64,000 nt of DNA from Ramularia collo-cygni (lineage: Eukaryota > Ascomycota > Dothideomycetes > Mycosphaerellales > Mycosphaerellaceae). Positions 22,271 to 32,303 of the stretch are shown piece after piece. The stretch is from NCBI RefSeq assembly GCF_900074925.1, contig NW_019716264.1:592626-656625 (forward strand), written 5' to 3'. The notes below the pieces were generated by a model. That model was not told where the DNA came from. It searched no databases and saw only the letters and a list, made by a program, of their open reading frames with translations. How positions within the stretch are numbered: position 1 is the first letter of the stretch; each line of letters begins with the position of its first letter. The translations under genes were made by a program, and so were the position numbers.

Positions 22271-22828
22271 ACTGCAACGGAAAAGCGTGATTTGGCTGGA
22301 AGTCAGCGTCATTGCATAATTTCTCACTCTTCAGAGTTACGATACTATCTACCGATGTACGGCTCTCTAGGACTTTTGCTTGGATGGCGCTTCGTCGCAT
22401 CGGCCTTGAGGAGGTCAGATGAGCGTGTAGGCGCCCGCCAAAGGAGGCTACTTGACTAGCTCTGCTTCATGTCTCGTGGAGCTATGGTGTTCCCCGGCTC
22501 CCACTCACCTTCTGAGCTATGGGGACAATTGCACGTGGGATATCGGGTGCGAAAGTGGCTTCACACGTCGGTCCGACTGGAGAAACTCTAGCCCCGCAAG
22601 ATTTCCCAAAGGGGGACGCTTCCAAGTGCCGCGTCGGCGAAACTCTTGCTCATGGTTCCATGGGAAGTGGCACACCTTATGCTCGGCTGTAACCAACAAG
22701 AATCGAAAGCAACTGGTCTTCCATTACAATAAGAGTGCATCAAGACTCTGAGACCGGCAGCGATCTCCTCTGCCTGTTCAATACCATCCTCCCGCAAGCA
22801 CTGGAATTTACGAAAAGCTGCTGCAATC
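22271..22828. other. Intergenic, promoter of the GH13 gene
   Basis: No gene supported. It must contain the GH32 terminator and the GH13 promoter. Confidence 0.5.
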
Positions 22829-24696
22829 ATGGTCGGTCTCGCGGTCGAAAGGACATGGTGGAAAGAAAGCGTGGTCTATCAGATCTATCCAGCATCTTTC
22901 AAAGACAGCAACGGCGATGGGCTGGGTGACCTTCCTGGAATCATCTCCAAGATTCCGTACATCAAATCTTTGGGAGTCGATGCAGTGTGGATGTCACCGA
23001 TCTATAAATCACCGTGAGTATAGACCGTGTTCAGACTACTCAAGATGTCACTGCTAATCCTCTTCTGCAGACAAAGGGACATGGGTAAGCATTGATAGCC
23101 AACCTGGATCTGCTAGAAGGAGGTAAAGCTGACTGTGGATCTATTCGTTAAGGGTACGACATATCTGACTATCGTGACATTCACGAAGCGTATGGAACTC
23201 TGGATGATGTCCAAAAGCTCATCGATGAGCTTCGAAACAACCAGATCAAACTACTCATGGATCTGGTAGTAAACCACACCAGTGACGAACATGTCTGGTT
23301 CAAAGAATCACGCAGCTCGAAAAACAATCCAAAGCGTGATTGGTATTTCTGGAGAGATGCCAAGTACGATGAACAAGGCAACCGCAAGGAGCCCAACAAT
23401 TGGAGGAGCATCTTTGGAGGTAGCGCCTGGCATTTCGACGAAACGACGCAGCAATACTACCTTGCTTTGTTTCTTCCGTCACAACCAGATCTCAATTGGG
23501 AGAATCAGGAAATGCGACAAGCAACATATGATGATATCAAGTTCTGGCTTGATCGTGGTGTACGTGGATTTCGTATCGACAGCATGAACCTCATGTCAAA
23601 GCACCCTGACCTGCCGGATGGCAAGATTACCGATACCGACTCCGAGTATCAGGATGGCTCCGAGTTTTTCGCTTCTGGACCAAGGATGCACGACTACATT
23701 CGAGAGTTACGACAGGTGTTGGATCAGTACGACGACATCATGACTGTTGGCGAGCTAGGATTCACCAAAGACGAGCAGTCTGTCTCCGAGTATGTTGCCA
23801 AAGATAGGCATGAGCTTGACATGGTCTTTACTGGAGATATTGTTGACATAGACTTTGGACCGAACGGAAAGTACTCCCGCAACGACTTTCACCCCTCAAG
23901 ACTCCGGCACATCACAAATATGTGGCAAAACGCCATGCCAAAGATCAATGGTTGGAATAGCGTGTATCTGGACAACCATGATAGTGGTAGGAGTCTTTCA
24001 AGATACGGCTCAGACAAGCCAGAGCATCGTGCAGCTGCAGCAAAGTTGTTTGCCATCTACCTCACCACTCTCGCGGGGACTCCTTACCTTTTGGCCGGGC
24101 AAGAGTTTGGCATGGCAAACCTTGGGAAAGACTATCCTGCCGAAGAATACATCGATGTGGAAGCGAAGAATGCATACAATGCAATCCTGCAGCAGCGCGG
24201 TGGGGACGTGTCCAGTATGGACGATGTCCTGAGGGAGATGTCGCTCAAAGCTCGGGATCATGGTCGATTACCTGTACAGTGGNATTCCTCTGCGAATGCT
24301 GGTTTCTCGGCAATATTACCTCCCGGTAAACCGTGGATGACGGTGAATAAAGACTACGTAGAGTGGAATGCCGAGAGCCAGATCGATGATCCTGAGAGTG
24401 TATTGTCGTTCTACAAGAAGATGATCGCTTTAAGAAAGGAGCATAAGGACCTGCTCGTTTATGGGAGCTATCGTGCTATACCTAAGGAGATTACTGGAGA
24501 GATGGTGATGGGATGGGAAAGGCAAGATGAGGCCGGGAAGCGGGCGATCGTGCTGCTCAACTTTTCTGATCGTGAGCAGGCGGTATCGTTGGAGAAGTAC
24601 GCTCGATGTGCAGCCCTCGCCACTAATGGCAAATCTGAACTCAGGGATGATGGTGTGGTATTGGGGCCATACGGAGCTGTAGTCTTGGTCTTGTAA
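22829..24696 (+). CDS. GH13 cytosolic alpha-glucosidase (maltase-type)
   Basis: Exons 22829-23013, a 14-nt exon 23071-23084, and 23153-24696; the joined frame reads SP-QRDM-GYDISDY and gives 580 residues. There is no signal peptide. GH13 regions are intact: DLVVNH (about 103-108), GFRIDSMNLMSK with nucleophile Asp209, TVGELGF with acid/base Glu267, and YLDNHDSGR with Asp343. The residue after the nucleophile is Ser. In yeast enzymes this position is Thr in maltase and Val in isomaltase, so an alpha-1,4 (maltose, sucrose) preference is inferred. It lies downstream of GH32 on the same strand and upstream of a Zn2Cys6 regulator, which fits a disaccharide-degradation cluster. One N lies in the codon after LPVQW. 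Confidence 0.92.
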
Positions 24697-24734
24697 TTGG
24701 ATGTAGTCGTCGTATCAAAAAAGCAGTTGGAGGA

Positions 24735-24746
24735 TTAGGGTTAGGG
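24735..24746 (+). repeat. Two TTAGGG units (interstitial telomere-like)
   Basis: TTAGGGTTAGGG lies just after the GH13 stop codon. Two units can arise by chance or mark an old repair event, and TTAGGG can also be bound by Tbf1-type factors. Confidence 0.9.
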
Positions 24747-24764
24747 TAGTGCTCTTGAATTATC

Positions 24765-24796
24765 CACGTGTGTCCACGTGTGAAAACGCACGTGTG
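24765..24796. promoter_or_regulatory. Three direct CACGTGTG repeats (E-box array)
   Basis: CACGTGTG starts at 24765, 24775 and 24789, so three palindromic CACGTG cores lie within 32 bases and about 100 bases upstream of the Zn2Cys6 gene start. CACGTG is the standard site of fungal bHLH factors. The tight, same-direction repetition makes chance unlikely. The array could serve the regulator gene downstream or, less likely, the 3' side of the GH13 gene. Confidence 0.7.
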
Positions 24797-24898
24797 AAAT
24801 TGTGGGGATGCGGAGTACCTTGAACTTCCCAGGTCACCTTCACATTGCCTCCTCCACCTTGCTTCCTTCATCCGAACACCAAAGATGCACGACGCGAC

Positions 24899-26820
24899 AT
24901 GTTCGCTACATGGGACACCGTCGGTGGCGGAGTCCACCATGATGGCAAGCCGAAATCTTCGTCTGATCGGGCGTGCGATCAGTGCAAAAGCAAGAAAGTA
25001 AGGCACGAACCGGACCACCAAACTTTCACCGTCAATCAATCATCCATCATTCGCTGACCTTGCGGCCGCAGGTACGGTGCGACATGACGATTCCATGTGT
25101 GACATGCTCGGCCAAGGGCTCCGATTGTACTTATGATAGAGCGAGAAAGAAACGTGGCCCGGCTAGTAAACGCCTGTCAGAGATACGTCTCCATCAAAGA
25201 GGCCTGTCCAAAACCGAGCGCGAGGCAGCGCGTCCACTCCAGAGTCCATCGATGTCTGAAGTTCGTTCCACTGTCCCTGTTGATGGTAGAGCGGCATCGT
25301 GGCTGCAAAGTACCTCCGTCGAAGGCTCCACTGAATCTGGTCCTGGCAGCTACGCTTATCAGACCCAGCAATACCCCTATTCGACTGGTGAGAGCATTAT
25401 GGCTAGCCCTGGTGACTTTATCTTTCCCAGTCTCCCAGCCGAATCGCCTTCTGGCTCGGCGAATCAATTTGGCTCAATTCTTGAACATGAGTTACCGATA
25501 CCCCCAGAAACGGTAGATGTATGGCCGGCTAGAGTAAATGAGACGACGCTGCTTCCTTGGATCGATGTGTACTTCAAAAGACTGCATCCAACGATACCCA
25601 TTCTCAATCGTACCAACATATACTCGGCTATGCTTCTGCGTAAGCATCGTACAGACCCGCACTACGGATCAATGCTGCTCGGACTCTGTGCTTTTGCCAT
25701 GACACAGCCTGTACAGATACATGAACGAGCTTCGATGCCTTCTCGTGCAGTGCAAGCTCGAATGCTGATGGAAGAGTGTGTCCGTATGCGGGTTTCTGCC
25801 GAGTTTGGCGAGATCCCGACTATCGAGATGGCCCTCACGAGCTTCTTCCTGTTTGCATGTCTCTTTGGCGACAGCAAGCATAATGCCGCACGACACAGGC
25901 TGAGGGAGGCAGTGGATCTTGCATACTCGCTAGGTCTACATCGACCGGATTCGTACCTTAGTCTGGCCAACGAGGCCAAGGAGCAGTGGCTTCGTACATA
26001 CCTGGTTCTTTCCGTCACAGAAAGAGCATATGCTCTTCAACAGAATCATGCAATCAGCTTCCGAGGACAGCCGGGAATGACAGCGCGTTTCAGCTTCATG
26101 CATTCTTTTGAGAGCGACATTTCATCGCTCATCTACCAGGATCGGGCAGACTCTGTGGGTATGACAGGTCTCCTCTACCTCATGGACACTTTCGACGCAA
26201 TTGATGAGGTCATCATGGATTGTTGGAATGGCTTTTGCAGACTCAGTGACGGGGTTTGTGAAAACTTCGATCGGCGCCGAGCTCTACAGATGTTCAGAGC
26301 TCAGCGCAGGGTTCGTGAAGCATGCACATCCGGTAACATTTCTTTCGCGCNATCGGTGACTCCACTTCCGCTCTCCCAACTACTTGAGACACAACGAGCA
26401 GACCTTGTCATCACGCAGTTCTGGCTCCTCAATCGACTCTGGAATCTATGTCTGTCACATCAGCTCCTGTTGGAAGACTCGGATCATGGCGAACTACGAT
26501 TCGACTTTGCATGTCGTGTTGCTCTCGCAGTGCTGAGCTACTGCAACAGTCTTGCACTTTCATCTATGGAGGTTCACGGCGTTGGCTTCATTGAGAAAGT
26601 GCACGATGTGGCGATGGGTACCATAGTCGCTGTGAGCTCCGCACGGATCAGCATGGACACACCGATATTGCCGATTGACTTGGAACAGCATGATGAACGC
26701 TTGGTCACAGTGCGGGAACTGCTCGATGGGNTCGGTAGCCTTATCAGCGACTTCCGGGGAGGTGATCATCCCTACAAGATACGGTTCACGGCTGCTCTCG
26801 AAGCGCTGCCACTCGGCTGA
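24899..26820 (+). CDS. Zn2Cys6 transcription factor of the sugar cluster
   Basis: Exons 24899-24997 and 25072-26820, giving 615 residues. The intron interrupts the zinc cluster between KSKK and VRC; joined it reads CDQCKSKKVRC, then DMTIPCVTCSAKGSDC, a complete C-x2-C-x6-C-x5-C-x2-C-x6-C binuclear cluster near residues 26-52, followed by a basic linker (RARKKRGPASKR). The middle contains a fungal-specific transcription factor region (WIDVYFKRLHPTIPILNR, EAVDLAYSLGLHRPDSY). The layout is like AmyR, InuR or MAL activators, which control genes for starch, inulin or maltose. The position next to permease, GH32 and GH13 genes suggests it regulates them; this is inference. The E-box array lies directly upstream. 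Two N bases interrupt codons. Confidence 0.9.
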
Positions 26821-27165
26821 GCGTTCAATACGTATGCTATGCATAAGCTGTCGTGTCATCGACGCGAGAGAGGCCCGATAGTTTGAAGTTTGCCGGCTCT
26901 CTTTTTAGTGAACCGACGAAAACCGATCCAGAACAGGTAGCTACAAGCACAAGAAGATGCAGGGTTGCGGAGAGTCAAAAGTACCAGATCTTTGACTGCT
27001 GTAGTTAGGCCGGCAACCTTGACTTCGCGNGCCATGGAGGTCCACAAAAGCCTGAATTTCGAACCACCTAAGCCCCTTCGTAAAAGCTGTCATGAAGACA
27101 TCGCAAACTAACAGCACATCACTACTAGAGTACGACACTATGATCAGTAGAAGTGTCAGTTTCTA
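26821..27165. other. Normal-composition spacer before the RIP patch
   Basis: It still contains CA and TG dinucleotides at ordinary frequency, in contrast to the next kilobase. No gene. Confidence 0.5.
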
Positions 27166-28260
27166 CATTATCGACAAATACCGTATAGGTATATATAGTT
27201 TAATGCCTACTACGACGGTAACGAGCTTACTACTGTTTAAACCGCTACGTATATTAACCGCTTTATTAGTATTAATACTACGTATTATTACCGTAAGTAG
27301 CGGATTAACGAAAGCGATATACTAGTAGCGGAGGGAACGAGCGAGCGTATTAACGACGAGAGCCGTTAAAAGTAGCGCTAATACTAATACTAGCCGCTCG
27401 AGCGTAATTACTACACTTTAATATATATAATTATCGAGTAGTTTAAGGAGACGTTCTATCGATAAGCGGACGTTATAGTTATAGAGCTTACGAAGGCGGA
27501 GCGTAATTAATACATTAATACCCTCGCCTATAGCTACGAAGCGGCGCTCTTAAGTAGCGCTCTTACTATCTCCGAGTAGCGCGGCGGCGATAATACCGAG
27601 TCGCTCGGTAAAGCTATCGATAATACGCTTGCTTATTTAATAGATAAAGACACTAATATAGAGCTTAGTAAGTTCGACACGCCCTCGACGGTAGTAATTA
27701 TAAACGAGTTCCCTCTTACTTAAGTAAGCCGTAACTTTATTACCGAAATACTAATACGTATTCGAAACGGCTACGGCTACTCGAGCCTTCGATAGGTTAC
27801 TAATATTAACGATAAATCTACCGCGTAGCCGAGCTAGCTCCTATAGCAGTTACTAACTCTATTACTATATAAACTACCTCCGGAGGTTNTCGAATTTAAT
27901 AGGNAATTCGCTATATAGGACCTAGTAAGAGACTACTAGCGTCGCGAAGGCGTATAAACACTACTAAAAGAGCGTAGATAGTAGATAGTAATTAGATACG
28001 AATAGTACGAAGGTAGGTAGTAAGGGTAATAGGACCTAAGGGTAGTAATATTAGAGCTAATAAGGGTAGTAATATTAGAGGTAGTAAGGGTAGTACGTTT
28101 ACTAAGGAAATAGCGATAAGAACAATCTATAGTAGTAGATAAGAAAGCAGCTCTTATACCGGTAATCGACTTAACTTAGTAATTTTACGAACTCTACTAA
28201 CTCTACTAACTCTAGCGTATACGAGGCTATACGAGCGACACNTTAGTAGAATATAGCTCT
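27166..28260 (+). mobile_element. RIP-destroyed coding relic, probably from a transposon
   Basis: CA and TG are almost absent while TA is very common and CG is kept. For example 27241-27360 has no CA and no TG but many CG. This is the mark of RIP, which turns CpA into TpA in repeated DNA. In one plus frame (27181 through about 27900) the sequence reads as protein, including TATYINRFISINTTYYR, ALLSSALTISE and SLGKAIDNTLAYLIDKD. It is broken only by TAA and TAG codons at places where CAA or CAG would fit. Near 28030-28100 a short unit (aagggtagtaatattagag) is repeated. RIP targets duplicated sequence, so a transposon or other repeat is likely, but the family is not identifiable. Confidence 0.6.
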
Positions 28261-28939
28261 ACCTGCAATCCACTAACGACTAGTTGCCCACTACAACGTA
28301 AGGCTAACCTATTTCAGAGCTTATTTCACACTACATAACGACCGTTACCTGGGTACGTATTAGCCGAATCGGGCTAGACGTTGGTAGAATACAGACCACC
28401 CCTTCAAGATCTTCGCCACACAGCAATTGGTGGAAGATACGCCTCTTTCCATTTAACCACGTCCGGCGGCGTGGGAGAGCTATCGCTGACATACACCCGC
28501 GCGCAGTAAAGTATTTGCCCGCTGGGAGGATGCGACCAGACCTTGACCCGGCTGAACTTCAGACGACGTAGGCAATCACTTCTCAACCATTTCCATCTAT
28601 ACACAGAGATCCTCATCAAATTTGCCGGCACGTTAATGTTGAACAACTTAAAGAGCGCCACTACCTGAACAGCAGTCGTCCAGAATCTACCTCTGTGGAC
28701 TCCGTATCGACTGCATACAGCAATGTGTGTTTGGCTAGGACATTCCAGCGCACAGCAGACCCGCAAAACCACCAACGTTCACCTGGGGGTATAAGACATC
28801 CAAGCAAAGTATGAGGAAACACTCGCTAACTGATTTTAAAGCACGGAGCGTCGGACATTTCGATTAGGTGACGGGCAGACGCAGAGGCACAGACAAAACT
28901 AAATTCTTCGGGTGACAGTGGAAACTGTTCCCTATTGCC
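28261..28939. other. Unassigned spacer, partly AT-shifted
   Basis: Composition returns to normal by about 28400. A minus-strand frame of 123 codons (28404-28775) has basic and aromatic residues but no motif, no neighbour logic and a weak start, so it is not annotated as a gene. Confidence 0.4.
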
Positions 28940-31091
28940 ATGATTAAACCCAATGATAAGGTCATGAGGATCCAAGAGATCATTGACAATGAGCCTCCGC
29001 GTCTGCTCGTGTTGTTCGACAAGGGTCAGGAAAATATCGCCAGGATTGCTGCCGAGATTCTGGGACAGACTTGTCGCTTCGTGGGATGCCCAGAGGATGT
29101 TATGAACGGGTCGGGAGAGGCTGTCATTGGAGTAGAGAATGGTTGGATTACGGATCCAGATGGCTTGCGAACGCTGGACCGAACACTCCTCAACACGCAC
29201 TGTGTTTGTAAGCAAGACTTGAGAAACGAGTTGCTGAGTTTGTTCTGCGACTATGAATTCCTCTACACCGAGGACGACGCCACAACGCGCAAGGACCTGA
29301 CCCGCTTCCTTGGAGTTGTGCTTGGACATGTTGTACCGCACTACGATCTTATGCGGAAGGACCGCAGCACCCTGCTCTCCACGACCTTTGCTGACATTCG
29401 GGATGCGTTGCCGAACCTCGAAATACTTACAGTCGGTGCTGATGCCGTGGAGCTTCGAGTGGATTTGCTCAGGGATCCATCTATGCATGACCAGTTTGAA
29501 GCTGTACCGAGTCTGAAGTACGTATACTTGGCATCAACGCGCCACACGTCTCTTGATCGACCAAAAAGCGCAGTAGCAAGGGCTTCCTCGCTTGAGCACG
29601 CATGCGAATGATCAAATGCTAACTGCTTAATTCAACAGATATGTTGGAGAGCAGGTCATGCTCCTGCGTCAACGAACTAGCCTTCCAATCATCTTCACCA
29701 CGCGGTGCACCAATGAAAATGGACGATTTCCAATGGACGATCCTGCTCTCTTTTACAAGTATCTCCGTAAAGCGATACAATGGGGTTGTGAATACATCGA
29801 TGTTGAGCTTTGGTTGCCAGAACCGATCAGGCGTAAGCTCGCAGCCGAGAAAGGAAATAGCAAGATTATATCTGCCTGGCATGACTACTCCGGAACTTTC
29901 AAGTGGACCTCAACACATGCGCAGCGACTCTTTGAAGAGGGTGCTGTTTGGGGTGACGTTGTGAAGATGATTGCATTCATCAACACCATGGACGACAATT
30001 ATGAGCTGGAATACTTTCGATCGACTGTGCAAAGCGCTCATGCCAGTCCGCCTCTGTCTGGACTTAATATGAGCTCCATTGGACAGATGTCTCGTACCCT
30101 TAACAAGGTCTTCACACCTATCACCCACCCGCTATTACCAGTGATAGCTGCTCCTGGTCAGCTCAGTGCAGCAGAGGTAAGCTCTATGACAGTGTAGTTC
30201 CAAGGGTCCAAAGCTGACGCGCAACAGATCAACTCTATGCTTCATTCCATGGGTCAGAGACCACAGCAAGACATATATGCAATCGGTCGCTCCCATTTCA
30301 ATGGCATGTTCTTTGAAAAGTGCCTCAATGAGCTCAGTCTACCGCACAGACTTCTTCGCGTGGATCAGGCAAATCGTGCATCCATTGCCTCATGCATGTC
30401 CAAGGTCGAATTTTGCGGTGCGTACATTGACCCACCACAAACTGTCGATTCGGCACCGTATCTTCCGACGTTGACAGAAGCCGCGTCTGCAATCGGACAA
30501 GTCGACACCATCGCGGTACGGACCTCAAAGAGCGGGAAGACGTTTACCGCAGAGAATGTGACGTGGAAAGCGATTCGCTCTGCGTTGACTCAAGAGTTCA
30601 CTCCCGGTGCGTTCGCTGGCAAGACCGCACTTGTTCTCGCAAACACCGAAGCACAGGCAGCGGCGGCGTTGTATGCTTTGGCAAGTCTGAANATGGAGTC
30701 CATCAACACCATCGGCTTCGATGCCACAGAGTTCACCGGCACCCACACTCGTCAGCTTCGGGGTCTTGAAGACATGAGGAATGGAGAGCTGCCGTTTGTG
30801 GTCGTATCTGCTCTATCAGCCGACAAGTCATTGATGGCAACACCTGTCTTGAAGCATTACTCGGTCGATGTTCGAAAGTCGCATCGTACGGGGAAGATTT
30901 TCATTGACTTGTCAGACGGCCACGAGTGCAAGGCAAACGCTGTGTCGTACGCTCGATCTTTGGGATGGACTGCTTATTCTGCCATCGACATTCGCATGCG
31001 CATTTTTACCGAAACATTCAGCACTCTGTGTGGTGAGAATGTGCCGCTTGAGTTTGTCAGGCTTGCTGGTGGGCAAGGTCTATTCAATTGA
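28940..31091 (+). CDS. QutR/AROM-like protein: degenerate kinase, dehydroquinase and shikimate-dehydrogenase domains
   Basis: Exons 28940-29517, 29639-30176, 30228-31091, giving 659 residues. The order matches the three C-terminal domains of the pentafunctional AROM enzyme, which are also found in quinate repressors of the QutR/Qa-1S type. The shikimate-kinase-like part (RLLVLFDKGQENIARIAAEI) has lost the GxxGxGK(T/S) P-loop. The type I 3-dehydroquinase-like part keeps VELRVDLL, FTTR, the catalytic His274 (AWHDYSG) and the Schiff-base Lys302 (DVVKMIAF). The last part aligns by layout with shikimate dehydrogenase (DIYAIGRSHFNGMFFEKCL), but with the usual SHSxSP loop altered. I infer a regulatory pseudo-enzyme or a partly active quinate-pathway protein. 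No quinate catabolic genes are seen nearby. It starts 680 bases after the RIP patch. Confidence 0.8.
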
Positions 31092-32303
31092 GTGGCACTT
31101 TGGGAGGCGTTGGGTTATCGCTGGAGTTTGATATTGATACGATCGTTACTGAAATCGATAGGGCCGATTTGCGTTTCATGAAAGCCTCACTATTCTACTC
31201 CTTGACGAATGGTCTCGATTACAGAGCGAGCAGCCATCATACCGCATGCATACGATCAGCCGCGGTAAATGGAGACCATTGTACCACCCAACATTGATCT
31301 ATGCAATTATCGAAAGCGTCGAGTTTGGGCACAAGGCAGCAATCTCAGAGTCAAAGATTACTTTAAACCCTGGAGTCGCATCAAGTGCGCACTTAGCCGA
31401 AATACATGTCAAATTAGCCTACTGAGCAGGAATTAACTTTGCTCTCGCGATCTCGTGACGATCGTTCCTCGTTCATCAGACTTCACTTAGTCGAACTTTA
31501 CAAGTGCCAAACGGCCCTATACACCGACGATCTCGTACCACATCGTATCCCGCGATGCCTTGGATATCTGGGTATGGAATACGGGTTGCATCGACCGAGA
31601 ACAATAGCTTACTACTGTTACACAACTGCCTGATGATTTGCATGGTTCGTAGTATGATGATGAGATGAGCATGGTATGATATGATATGGTATGCACAAGG
31701 CACACGAGCTTACCATGTGGACATTCGAAACAAACCCCCGGAGCACAGAGGTGTGCCACCGGAGCACCAGGCCGGAGCACTAGTCTTATTGGGCAGGGAT
31801 GTGCTGGGTAAATTGTTGCTTTCCCCGCGTTCCAGAAACACCTTCATAGCGCGCTGCACGTCGATTATTGTTCACACAGCTTCTGGAAACGCTGCAGCAC
31901 CCCGGGGATCCTGTCCACTTACGGCAGTCATGGCGGGATTCGGCCTTCCTTTGGCGAGCTGTCGTCCGAGCGTGCATCGCTGCTGTGGGCCAGCAGACGA
32001 GCAGGACTTCACTAAGCGCCGCCGACGAGGAGAAGAGGATCTAAGGTGTCCCTCAGGCAGATCGCTACGCACGCTGGCGCTTTTAAGGCAGGTCATAAGA
32101 TGTAGAGGCAGCAGAAGCTCCGGTCGGTCTGCACTATTCCCCACCTCATCGTCAGTAGTGGGAGTGGGCGTGGACGTCTCCGGCTCCACTGCTGCAAGCT
32201 GAGACCTTGCCTTGCCATCTACTTGCCGCTCTTGTTCTGGCGCAAGCTCGTACCTTTACACGCCGGACATCTCCTCCCATCTCGTGGCAGCCATGCTCTT
32301 ACC
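31092..32303. other. Long intergenic region upstream of the second Zn2Cys6 gene
   Basis: No gene supported. It contains ATGATATG-type simple repeats near 31655-31690 and the CCGGAGCAC repeats listed separately. The plus frame at 31681-32202 lacks protein character. Confidence 0.5.
31738..31780. promoter_or_regulatory. Three CCGGAGCAC repeats
   Basis: CCGGAGCAC occurs at 31738-31746, 31759-31767 and 31772-31780, all in the same direction. CGG-containing direct repeats are typical half-sites of Zn2Cys6 proteins, and a Zn2Cys6 gene starts about 520 bases downstream. Binding is inferred, not shown. Confidence 0.4.

Noticed and set aside
28404..28775. Minus-strand frame of 123 codons
   Set aside because: It has no recognised motif, an odd residue mix and no neighbour or splice logic, and it lies beside the RIP patch, where long frames arise by chance.
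31681..32202. Plus-strand frame of 173 codons
   Set aside because: Arg/Ser/Cys-rich without domain structure; it lies in the promoter region of the second Zn2Cys6 gene.
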